A stretch of 8,310 nt of DNA from Candidatus Thorarchaeota archaeon (GCA_016839345.1 JAEOUL010000104.1:1-8310), one strand, 5' to 3'; positions 1 through 5,720 are shown, counted from the stretch's first letter. Notes: generated from the letters alone by a model not told the origin. A program made the numbers and translations.

Positions 1-954
1 AGTATCGATTTTGCTTAGCACTGAAACTAAATTGCTGAATCGATATTCGGTTTCTTTTCTCTTTCGCGAATGCTCTGTGAGCATTCCTTCTATATTGTTA
101 GGAAGTGAGTCACTTCCTAGAAGATCATTTGTCTTCTCGCGAATGTCATCGTTTACGTTCATGACTTTTTCAGAAACATTCACCATGAACTGAAGTGCTC
201 CTAGAGGATCCATCTCATCTAACTCGTCATTCAAAGATTGAACCTGAAATAAAAAGACAGATTCCAATCGGGAAAGTGTGTGATATAGTTCTATCAATTG
301 AATGAGGTTTCTGTCTGCATGATTCTTCTTCAAGTTGCGAATCATTGATATCCAGTGTGAACGGCTTCTGTTGAGGTCTCTGATGTAATCTGTTAGATGT
401 TCATTGAAGTTTTGAGTAGTGGTTTCAGAATCGCCTTCATATCCACTTAGCTGCATTGCCATCGTGTTGGCAATATCCTTCACATATGAAACAATGATTT
501 CATCTCTCTCTTCTTCTGTCAGAAATCCTTCCGAGCTTTCACCAAGGGTCCTGAGGTATCTATAGAGGCAATCAGAACATAAGACCCCGTCTCTATGTTT
601 TTCGGATGTGGTCACAAACTGAAGCGCACTGTCTATCTCTGAAACCTTGACATCTTGGTTGTTTATTCTAATCCTTTGGTTCTGACTCACACAATAACAG
701 TACCCCTCATCTCTGTCAAGAAAAGTGACAAGGTAGCACATGGTTTCGTTGCTGCTTGAGAACTTAGCCAGATCGATTTTAGATTGGAGTGAGTTAAAGA
801 AACTCGGGTCCACAGAAATTGCTCTAATTGGAAAAACCGAGTCATTGTTAAGACAGACCTTCTCTTCTCCAAATTCCTTGTAACATGGGCAACCTCTAAC
901 AATGCTTGTCCCGCCATCTTTATGCTCAACAAGTCCAGCTGAATCGAGATTCAC
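1..954 (-). CDS. Unrecognised cysteine-motif and helical protein, C-terminus cut by the window edge
   Basis: The minus strand is open from the GTG at 954-952 to base 1: 318 codons with no stop, continuing beyond the window. An in-frame TAA-TAA lies 30 bases upstream of the GTG, and no ATG occurs before residue 72. A GAGGT ribosome binding site (962-966) sits 7 bases before the GTG, so this start is favoured. Residues 1-140 carry paired cysteines: C22-P-C24, C34, C73, C86-Y-C88 and C126-S-D-C129. Their spacing could bind zinc or another metal, but the first pairs are C-x-C and fit no zinc-ribbon pattern I can name. Residues from about 140 to 318 are charged and predicted helical by eye, probably coiled coil in part. 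There is no signal peptide or membrane segment. I do not recognise the family and assign no function. It could be cotranscribed with the RHH gene 187 bases upstream, but it has its own TATA-like box. Confidence 0.85.
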   Translation of the reverse strand, partial: MNLDSAGLVEHKDGGTSIVRGCPCYKEFGEEKVCLNNDSVFPIRAISVDPSFFNSLQSKIDLAKFSSSNETMCYLVTFLDRDEGYCYCVSQNQRIRINNQDVKVSEIDSALQFVTTSEKHRDGVLCSDCLYRYLRTLGESSEGFLTEEERDEIIVSYVKDIANTMAMQLSGYEGDSETTTQNFNEHLTDYIRDLNRSRSHWISMIRNLKKNHADRNLIQLIELYHTLSRLESVFLFQVQSLNDELDEMDPLGALQFMVNVSEKVMNVNDDIREKTNDLLGSDSLPNNIEGMLTEHSRKRKETEYRFSNLVSVLSKIDT

Positions 955-961
955 GAGGAAG

Positions 962-966
962 ACCTC
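962..966 (-). promoter_or_regulatory. Ribosome binding site that decides the GTG start of the left-edge gene
   Basis: On the minus strand GAGGT lies 7 bases before the GTG at 954-952. This supports the non-ATG start for a gene with no ATG nearby. Confidence 0.65.
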
Positions 967-983
967 TTGGGTTTTAACCTCTT

Positions 984-993
984 ATTATATATT
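984..993 (-). promoter_or_regulatory. Likely TATA box of the left-edge minus-strand gene
   Basis: The minus strand reads AATATATAAT about 30 to 40 bases before the GTG start at 954. Archaeal transcription usually starts about 25 bases after the TATA box, which would give a very short leader. The sequence is an AT-rich match only, and no clear BRE element is visible. Confidence 0.45.
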
Positions 994-1068
994 ATTGAAT
1001 AAGAGTAGATATCAACATTTCCTTTACAGCCAACTCATTCTCATTGGAATTAAGATGGCACCGCGTCA

Positions 1069-1091
1069 CATTCAAAGTTCACTTTTGAATG
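1069..1091. repeat. Inverted repeat CATTCAAA-N7-TTTGAATG
   Basis: Perfect 8-base arms (1069-1076 and 1084-1091) are separated by 7 bases in a non-coding spacer, about 115 bases upstream of the left-edge gene start. It could be a protein-binding site for a dimeric regulator, or an RNA hairpin on a transcript reading through from the RHH gene. No T-run follows on the minus strand, so it is not a textbook terminator. Confidence 0.5.
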
Positions 1092-1114
1092 AATCTAGGA
1101 TGGTCCGATAAATT

Positions 1115-1129
1115 GAGTCTGTGGGACTC
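1115..1129 (-). terminator. Weak hairpin just after the RHH gene, possible terminator
   Basis: Arms GAGTC (1115-1119) and GACTC (1125-1129) enclose a 5-base loop, 12 bases after the RHH stop codon. On the minus strand only AATTTAT follows; a run of four T occurs on the opposite side. The five-pair stem is marginal. Confidence 0.25.
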
Positions 1130-1140
1130 TTTTGATTGAG

Positions 1141-1281
1141 CTAGCCCCACAGTTCTCTTTTCAAAAGATCTCGAATTGCAATCCGGATAGCCTCGGATCT
1201 ATTTGGATATAGATTACTCTCTACGAGCTTCTCAAGTCCATCAACATAGGTTTCCGGAATGTGTAGGGTTACAAGCTTCAT
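1141..1281 (-). CDS. Ribbon-helix-helix (CopG/ParD-like) DNA-binding protein, 46 residues
   Basis: This is a minimal ribbon-helix-helix repressor. In the family two chains pair to form a beta ribbon that reads the DNA major groove, while the two helices form the dimer core. Residues 2-8 (KLVTLHI) form the strand and P9 caps it. Residues 10-21 form helix A, and N23-LYPNR gives the turn into helix B (28-43, SEAIRIAIRDLLKREL), a very typical archaeal RHH pattern. I chose the ATG at 1281 because GGTGA (1290-1294) lies 8 bases upstream and the RHH strand begins immediately after. A longer frame starting at 1425 would add 48 residues with no RBS and would cross the inverted repeats. It is divergent from the acyl-CoA synthetase gene. 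The obvious candidate targets are its own promoter and that neighbour, but this is inference. No toxin gene is adjacent, so an antitoxin role is not supported. Confidence 0.88.
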   Translation of the reverse strand: MKLVTLHIPETYVDGLEKLVESNLYPNRSEAIRIAIRDLLKRELWG

Positions 1282-1333
1282 CTCAGTAATCACCTGAATA
1301 TGCTCAGTGTCATACGTGAATATGATTGTAAGT

Positions 1334-1344
1334 AATACTAGGTC
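1334..1344 (+). repeat. Intergenic word AATACTAGGTC, copy 1
   Basis: This word is identical to 4772-4782 and has one mismatch to 1434-1444. All three copies lie in non-coding DNA upstream of transcription units and all read in the plus direction. Confidence 0.4.
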
Positions 1345-1354
1345 GATAATCAAA

Positions 1355-1375
1355 TCTGAATGATTGGAATTCAGA
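1355..1375. promoter_or_regulatory. Operator-like inverted repeat TCTGAAT-N7-ATTCAGA
   Basis: Perfect 7-base arms (1355-1361 and 1369-1375) have centres 14 bases apart, a spacing at which two protein dimers or one larger dimer could sit on one face of the helix. It lies between the TATA-like repeat and the RHH start codon. On the minus strand it would cover the expected transcription start of the RHH gene if the TATA-like arm at 1384-1389 is used. Binding by the adjacent RHH protein is a hypothesis. Confidence 0.5.
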
Positions 1376-1383
1376 CACAATCC

Positions 1384-1401
1384 TATAAGCGATATCTTAT
1401 A
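1384..1401. promoter_or_regulatory. Symmetrical TATA-like element, TATAAG-N6-CTTATA
   Basis: Arms at 1384-1389 and 1396-1401 are perfect inverted copies, with the palindrome GATATC (1391-1396) in the middle. Each strand therefore shows a TATA-like word. The plus-strand TTATAA at 1397-1402 would place a start near 1425, about 30 bases before the synthetase GTG. The minus-strand word would serve the RHH gene. This is a reasonable shared core promoter judged on position and AT content only. Confidence 0.45.
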
Positions 1402-1433
1402 ACCTCCAGTCTTTTTGACGACCAAATCGGACT

Positions 1434-1444
1434 AATACCAGGTC
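1434..1444 (+). repeat. Intergenic word AATACCAGGTC, copy 2, next to the synthetase start
   Basis: It has one mismatch to copies 1 and 3 and lies exactly 100 bases downstream of copy 1. It ends 10 bases before the GTG start of the acyl-CoA synthetase gene, where a ribosome binding site would be expected. AGGTC is at best a partial anti-SD match there. Confidence 0.4.
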
Positions 1445-1454
1445 GTGCAGAAGA

Positions 1455-3569
1455 GTGGACCGTCAGAAAGGTATTGATGCATTATTCAACCCGCGTTCAA
1501 TTGCTGTTATTGGCGCGTCTGCAACGAAGGGAAAGCTTGGAAATGATGTCCTTCGAAATCTGATTGAGAGTGGTTATAAGGGACGAATATACCCAGTGAA
1601 TCCCCGGGGTGGTGAAATCCTGGGACTGAAGGTCCGTCGTTCTGTTTCTGAGATTGCAAATGATGTGGATGTAGCAATCATTGTCATACCAGCCAAGTAT
1701 GTGCTTTCAACAGTGGAAGAATGTGGTCAAAAGGGTGTGAAGGCACTTGTTATCATAACTGCTGGATTCAAGGAAATCGGTCATGAAGGTCAGGAAGCAG
1801 AGAAGAAACTTGCTGAGATTGCAGACAAGTATGAAATGGTCATACAGGGACCCAATTGTCTAGGAATTATCAACACAAGCGTACCATATAATGGCTCATT
1901 CTCTGCAGGAACACCAGGAAAAGGTACGATTGCATTCGCGTCTCAATCTGGTGCGCTAATGACAGGTATTCTAGATTGGAGTCTTATGGAAAAGATAGGA
2001 TTCTCAAAGTTCGTGAGCTTGGGGAACAAGGCACATCTCAATGAGGCTGACTTCGTTGAGGCTTTTGGTAGAGATGATGATTCTACATTTATCCTTCTTT
2101 ACATAGAATCGGTTGTTGATGGCCGTAAATTCATGGAGGCATGTAGAAAGGTTGTTCCGACTAAACCAATATTTGTAGTAAAGTCTGGTGTGAGTAGTGC
2201 TGGTGCAAGGGCTGCATCATCTCACACTGGATCATTGGCTGGCAGTGATACTGCTTATGATGTGGCATTCAAGCAGTGTGGAGTTCAGCGTGCAGACAAC
2301 ATGGCATCTCTCTTCGATGTTGCTTCAGTTTATGATGACATGAATCTCCCCTCAGGGAACCGTGTGGCAATAGTAACAAATGCTGGAGGTCCTGGAATTC
2401 TTACAACTGATGCCTGTGAGGCCAGTGGATTGGAGATTGCCCAACTTTCCTCTTATACGATTGAATATTTGAAAGAGAACCTTCCTCCAGCTGCTTCAGT
2501 ATACAACCCTATTGACGCACTTGGAACCGCACAGCCAGAAGACTATGCACTCTGTGTTGAAGCGTCCTTGCGTGATGAGAATGTCGATTCGGTTCTAGTT
2601 CTATTAACACCCCAAGCAATGACAAGGGTAACTGAGACTGCACAGATATTAGTGGAGTCTCATAAGAAGTATCCGAATAAACCTTTGATTGCTGTTTTCA
2701 TGGGGGGAAACTCCATGGTATATCCTCGGATTGTACTAACTGAAGGTAAAATCCCAGTTTTTGACTTTCCAGAGCGTGCAGTTCACGCAATTGCTGAGTT
2801 ATATCATTACACAGTGAACCGGGACCGTTTGAAAGAAGAATCAATTCCCGCATTCAAAGTTGATAAGAGGAAGACTTCCGAAATCATAAAACGTGTCCGT
2901 AAAGACAATCGTCGCGTATTGCTTGGAAGCGAAGCGCATGCAATCTCCGAAGCATATGGAATCCCTGTTGCAAGAATCAGACTAGCGACAAGTTCAGAAG
3001 AGGCGAAACTACTTGCAGATGAACTTGGATATCCAGTTGTTCTAAAGATTGCTAGCCCTGATATTGTTCACAAGAGTGACATAGGGGGAATCCGTATCGG
3101 TTTGGAAACACCCGAAGAAGTAGAAGAAGCGTTCCTTCAAATACTAAACAATGCGAAGAATCACATGCCCAATGCAATGATATATGGTGTCGATGTTCAA
3201 GAAATGGCTGAGAAAGGGAAAGAACTCATTATAGGTTGTTCTAGAGATGTGCAGTTTGGACCCCTCTTGATGTTCGGAGCAGGTGGCATCTTTGTCAACT
3301 ATCTAAAAGATATCTCATTCCGCCTTGCACCTATGACTCGCAGTAATGCTCAAGCATTAGTCATGGAAACCAGAATTGGATCGATCCTCAAAGGCGTGAG
3401 AGGCGAAGCACCAAGTGATATCACAGCGATTGAGGATACTATTCTCAGGATAAGTCAACTAGTCACAGATTTTGAGGAGATTGTAGAGCTTGATATCAAT
3501 CCTGCTTTTGTTTATGAAACGGGGAAAGGTGTTTTGGCTGTTGATGTCAAAATAACAATAGGAGGATAA
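1455..3569 (+). CDS. ADP-forming acyl-CoA (acetyl-CoA-type) synthetase, fused alpha-beta, 704 residues
   Basis: The family converts acyl-CoA + ADP + phosphate to free acid + ATP + CoA, reversibly and in the cytoplasm; archaea use it for ATP formation. Domain order is: CoA-binding Rossmann domain (about 8-130, with V18-I-G-A-S22), two CoA-ligase domains (about 150-460), a linker near 463-478, and an ATP-grasp domain (about 480-704). The phosphohistidine is seen as H257 in ASSHTGSLAGSD, the same number as the known alpha-subunit histidine of Pyrococcus ACD. H539 in IVHKSDIGG matches the second, beta-subunit histidine. Both active-site histidines are present, so the enzyme should be active. In Pyrococcus alpha (about 460) and beta (about 230) are separate; here they are fused. 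The GTG at 1455 is the only start candidate after the upstream stop at 1416, but its RBS is weak (AGAAGAG). The substrate cannot be read from sequence. It heads a two-gene unit with the BioD/DRTGG protein. Confidence 0.95.
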   Translation: MDRQKGIDALFNPRSIAVIGASATKGKLGNDVLRNLIESGYKGRIYPVNPRGGEILGLKVRRSVSEIANDVDVAIIVIPAKYVLSTVEECGQKGVKALVIITAGFKEIGHEGQEAEKKLAEIADKYEMVIQGPNCLGIINTSVPYNGSFSAGTPGKGTIAFASQSGALMTGILDWSLMEKIGFSKFVSLGNKAHLNEADFVEAFGRDDDSTFILLYIESVVDGRKFMEACRKVVPTKPIFVVKSGVSSAGARAASSHTGSLAGSDTAYDVAFKQCGVQRADNMASLFDVASVYDDMNLPSGNRVAIVTNAGGPGILTTDACEASGLEIAQLSSYTIEYLKENLPPAASVYNPIDALGTAQPEDYALCVEASLRDENVDSVLVLLTPQAMTRVTETAQILVESHKKYPNKPLIAVFMGGNSMVYPRIVLTEGKIPVFDFPERAVHAIAELYHYTVNRDRLKEESIPAFKVDKRKTSEIIKRVRKDNRRVLLGSEAHAISEAYGIPVARIRLATSSEEAKLLADELGYPVVLKIASPDIVHKSDIGGIRIGLETPEEVEEAFLQILNNAKNHMPNAMIYGVDVQEMAEKGKELIIGCSRDVQFGPLLMFGAGGIFVNYLKDISFRLAPMTRSNAQALVMETRIGSILKGVRGEAPSDITAIEDTILRISQLVTDFEEIVELDINPAFVYETGKGVLAVDVKITIGG
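3561..3565 (+). promoter_or_regulatory. Ribosome binding site of the BioD/DRTGG gene inside the synthetase end
   Basis: GGAGG lies within the last codons of the synthetase gene, 8 bases before the ATG at 3574. It supports coupled expression of the pair. Confidence 0.7.
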
Positions 3570-3573
3570 TGTA

Positions 3574-4638
3574 ATGGCAGAGAATATTATAATTAGTGGA
3601 GACACACTTACAGGAAAGACCATGGTTGCAATAGCCCTAGCGGCTAAGCTAAAGAAGAAAGGGAAATCAGTTGGATACTTTAAACCAGCTGGAACCAAGA
3701 GCTACGAGTATAGTACTGCTTCTGAAGATGTGGATGAAGACGCAGCTATTATGAAAAAGCTTCTCGGAATGGAACACAACCTCTCAACCATCTGCCCTAT
3801 TGTTAGGACGAAATCCAGCTACGATGAACTTCTACGCATTGGTCATGATGAACTGATGAACAGTATCAAAGATTGCTATTCTAAGATTTCTGAGGGATTA
3901 GATTACGTCATTATAGAAGGAACAAAGGCATCATGGCATCTCATGCATGTTGACCTGTCAACACCACAATTAGCAAAGGAACTCAATGGATCAGTGGTCT
4001 GCCTCGTGAACTTTCCAGATATCATCGCCATTGATGATATACTCCTACATGTGGAACTCTTCAAACAACAGGGAGTCGAGAAAGTGAGTATTGTCCTAAA
4101 TATGGTGCCTCCAATGCTTAAGAAAACAGTGCGTGATCAAATTAGCCCATTCCTTGAAAATAGGGAAATTAATCTCGTTGGCATCATCTACCTGAATCGA
4201 GAGTTATTCAGTCCCACCGTTCGAGAAATTCAGAGAGCACTCAATGGCGAAATAGTAACTGGCACAGATAAGATGGATCTCCTAATCGACCAATTTATGG
4301 TTGGGAGTATGGCACCAGAGAATGCACTCAAATGGTTCAGACGTGTGCGTGATAAGGCTGTTATCACAAGCGGAGATAGGTCGGACATATGCCTAGCAGC
4401 ACTTGAAACAGACACCAACCTGCTAATCCTCACAGGTGGAATGGGTCCAGATATCGGTACTATTTCTCGCGCACGTGAACTAGGCGTTCCAATTATGATG
4501 ACTGCTCATGACACATACACTACTGGACACATCGTGGATGATTTAATTGGTACTGTTACAGCTGACAATAAAGAGAAGCTTTCGATTGTTGAGAATATTG
4601 TTGGCGATGCCCTTGATTTGGATACAATCCTTAAGTAG
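3574..4638 (+). CDS. BioD-like P-loop and DRTGG-domain protein (phosphotransacetylase N-terminal type)
   Basis: This protein of 354 residues has the architecture of the regulatory N-terminal half of long phosphotransacetylases. Residues 1-210 form a BioD/CobQ-type P-loop NTPase domain with Walker A G9-D-T-L-T-G-K15-T16; V112-IIEGT is in the position of the second conserved acidic strand. Residues about 220-345 form the DRTGG domain, with G267-D268-R269-S-D271, T287-G-G289 and a downstream AHDTYTT stretch. The catalytic PTA/PTB domain that would follow in a full phosphotransacetylase is absent, and the gene ends cleanly, so this is not a truncation at the window edge. In E. coli Pta the corresponding region controls activity in response to metabolites. 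Its position 4 bases after the synthetase suggests a regulator or nucleotide sensor for that enzyme; this is inference. No membrane segments are seen. Confidence 0.9.
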   Translation: MAENIIISGDTLTGKTMVAIALAAKLKKKGKSVGYFKPAGTKSYEYSTASEDVDEDAAIMKKLLGMEHNLSTICPIVRTKSSYDELLRIGHDELMNSIKDCYSKISEGLDYVIIEGTKASWHLMHVDLSTPQLAKELNGSVVCLVNFPDIIAIDDILLHVELFKQQGVEKVSIVLNMVPPMLKKTVRDQISPFLENREINLVGIIYLNRELFSPTVREIQRALNGEIVTGTDKMDLLIDQFMVGSMAPENALKWFRRVRDKAVITSGDRSDICLAALETDTNLLILTGGMGPDIGTISRARELGVPIMMTAHDTYTTGHIVDDLIGTVTADNKEKLSIVENIVGDALDLDTILK

Positions 4639-4654
4639 ACTATAACAGATGGGA

Positions 4655-4672
4655 GGGAGCATTTCAGCTCCC
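4655..4672 (+). terminator. Hairpin after the BioD/DRTGG gene, possible terminator
   Basis: GGGAGC (4655-4660) and GCTCCC (4667-4672) form a GC-rich 6-pair stem with a 6-base loop, 16 bases after the stop codon. No T-run follows; instead a second hairpin begins one base later. It could stabilise or end the transcript. Confidence 0.4.
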
Positions 4673-4673
4673 G

Positions 4674-4691
4674 GTTCATAAAGAAATGAAC
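4674..4691 (+). repeat. Second tandem hairpin, GTTCAT-N6-ATGAAC
   Basis: Perfect 6-base arms (4674-4679 and 4686-4691) surround a 6-base loop, placed directly after the GGGAGC hairpin with one base between. The two have the same arm and loop sizes. They are probably parts of one 3' end structure of the synthetase transcript. Confidence 0.35.
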
Positions 4692-4771
4692 GCACATACG
4701 CCGGGAGGAGCAATGTACGTTCAGAGAAACTAACTATGACTACTTCATATGTCAGCTTGTATATTGCAGCC

Positions 4772-4782
4772 AATACTAGGTC
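4772..4782 (+). repeat. Intergenic word AATACTAGGTC, copy 3
   Basis: Exact match to 1334-1344, located 175 bases before the nitroreductase start. The bases after it (ATAA) also follow copy 1, after a one-base offset. Confidence 0.4.
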
Positions 4783-4802
4783 ATAACTCAGAGTATGATA
4801 CA

Positions 4803-4869
4803 GAGCTGTTTAGGGATATGGTTTGGGTCTGTATTGTTATAATCTTACAAAATGAAACTAATACAGCTC
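4803..4869 (+). repeat. Competing inverted repeats upstream of the nitroreductase gene
   Basis: AATACAGCTC (4860-4869) has two possible partners. GAGCTGT (4803-4809) pairs with ACAGCTC (4863-4869). CTGTATT (4829-4835) pairs with AATACAG (4860-4866). The two 7-pair stems overlap and exclude each other. The biological meaning is unknown. If transcription starts after the TATA-like word at 4837, neither upstream arm is in the RNA and only a DNA-level role remains. Confidence 0.3.
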
Positions 4870-4957
4870 ATCTTTGGACATTCGAAGCCCTCTCGGAATA
4901 CATTTATGCTAGCTGATAATTAACGGGGCCGTCCAACAATCATGTTGAGGTGTATAA

Positions 4958-5719
4958 ATGGCTTCAGATGCAGATAGTAAAGCAGCTGGTAAAGCTGAGG
5001 ATGAAGTGAGAGTTGCGAAAGAGCTTGAATCACTCAAATGGATTCGAGAGAGACGCTCCATCCGAGAATTTACTGGTGAGAAAATCCCCGATGAAGATAT
5101 CGAGTTGATACTGGAAGCGGCGCGACATGCTCCGAGTCCAGAGAACATGTTGATGATGCGTTTTGTTGTTATTCGAGATGATCAAGATACCAAAGTCTTC
5201 CTTGCAGATATAGCACAGGAAATGGCCCAAACAGCCTTTGGAGGAGCTCCATTTGAACTTACAAGTGGAAGAAACTGGTTCATCAGTGATCCCTACAGAG
5301 CTGCTGTCTACGCCAGACTTAGGGATGGTGAATTATTCAGATATCCTGAGAAGAGCGACACTGTGATTATTGTTTGTGCAAGTGAAGCTTGGCATGATGC
5401 AGGGTATCTATATCCAAATTCGCTGTTCGGATCAGTAGTCTGCGGTATGGCCATCCAAAATATGTGGTTGACTGCTACAGAACTTGGATATGGATGTGGA
5501 TATGAAGCTCTTGTCTGTTCAGATCCTCGACACGCAGAACTAATCAGAGACAGACTTGGCATACCGCCAATCTGGGAACCATTAACTGCGTTTTGTATTG
5601 GCAAACGCATATCCCCAAGAGCACTAGGTCCTAGCAGAGCTCCACTTGAAGGGCTCATGTATGAAGAGCGTTGGGGTAAACCATACACAAGGCTAGCATT
5701 CAGAAAGGAGGGTAAATGA
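4958..5719 (+). CDS. Nitroreductase-family FMN oxidoreductase, 253 residues
   Basis: The family uses FMN to transfer hydride or electrons from NAD(P)H to nitro, quinone, enone or flavin substrates, usually as a cytoplasmic homodimer. The opening R32-R-S-I-R36-E-F is the FMN phosphate-binding signature, followed by H57-APSPENM64, the usual APS-x-x-N flavin loop. L176-G-Y-G-C-G-Y182 fits the conserved Gly-rich segment, and LGIPPIWEPLTAFCIGKR the closing strand. It is longer than the common 170 to 220 residues because of a charged N-terminal extension (1-30) and a middle insertion near 90-135. GAGGT lies 7 to 8 bases before the ATG at 4958, so the extension is likely real. It leads a tight unit with the 175-residue protein, the SCP2 protein and the hydroxyacyl-CoA dehydrogenase. 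A role in acyl-CoA redox chemistry is possible but the substrate cannot be deduced. Confidence 0.9.
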   Translation: MASDADSKAAGKAEDEVRVAKELESLKWIRERRSIREFTGEKIPDEDIELILEAARHAPSPENMLMMRFVVIRDDQDTKVFLADIAQEMAQTAFGGAPFELTSGRNWFISDPYRAAVYARLRDGELFRYPEKSDTVIIVCASEAWHDAGYLYPNSLFGSVVCGMAIQNMWLTATELGYGCGYEALVCSDPRHAELIRDRLGIPPIWEPLTAFCIGKRISPRALGPSRAPLEGLMYEERWGKPYTRLAFRKEGK

Positions 5720-5720
5720 C

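Larger units (their letters stand above)
955..1140. other. Non-coding spacer between the RHH gene and the left-edge gene
   Basis: No convincing gene is present on either strand. A plus-strand frame at 902-1111 is open but overlaps the left-edge gene antisense, has no ribosome binding site, and encodes an unremarkable sequence. The spacer holds a TATA-like box near 988, the inverted repeat at 1069-1091, the small hairpin at 1115-1129, and a 13-base word (1043-1055) that nearly repeats at 1363-1375. Confidence 0.6.
1282..1454. promoter_or_regulatory. Divergent promoter region between the RHH gene and the acyl-CoA synthetase gene
   Basis: A spacer of 173 bases must hold the start signals of both units. 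It contains the inverted repeat at 1355-1375, a second inverted repeat with TATA-like arms at 1384-1401, and two copies of an AATACYAGGTC word at 1334-1344 and 1434-1444. The second copy sits 10 bases before the synthetase start. Confidence 0.6.
4639..4957. other. Non-coding stretch of 319 bases upstream of the nitroreductase unit
   Basis: No gene, tRNA or known riboswitch is recognisable. Near the left end are two back-to-back hairpins (4655-4672 and 4674-4691). Next comes a possible 15-codon frame (4686-4733) without convincing support, then AATACTAGGTC (4772-4782), a TATA-like word TTATAAT (4837-4843), and competing inverted repeats between 4803 and 4869. The nitroreductase start has GAGGT just upstream of the ATG at 4958. 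Confidence 0.6.

Noticed and set aside
687..932. Minus-strand open frame of 81 codons inside the left-edge gene
   Set aside because: It lies in another frame of the same strand as the longer open frame 954-1, which has a good start signal and protein-like composition.
902..1111. Plus-strand open frame of 69 codons
   Set aside because: No ribosome binding site, no recognisable pattern, antisense to the start of the left-edge gene and crossing its promoter and the 1069-1091 repeat.
1282..1425. A 48-residue N-terminal extension of the RHH protein
   Set aside because: The extension has no RBS, does not look like a domain, and covers the promoter repeats. The ATG at 1281 has GGTGA at proper spacing and starts at the RHH strand.
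4686..4733. A 15-codon frame, with GGGAGGAG before an inner ATG at 4713 giving a 6-residue peptide
   Set aside because: Too short to support. The purine-rich run is 4 bases from the inner ATG, the peptide has no leader-peptide features, and the frame starts inside a hairpin arm.
4639..4740. Possible tRNA, because of a GGTTC-like word near 4673
   Set aside because: No acceptor stem, anticodon arm or CCA-side pairing can be drawn around it, and the GGTTCAT belongs to a simple hairpin.
5308..5688. Minus-strand open frame of 126 codons
   Set aside because: Antisense to the conserved core of the nitroreductase gene, without a start signal or recognisable domain.
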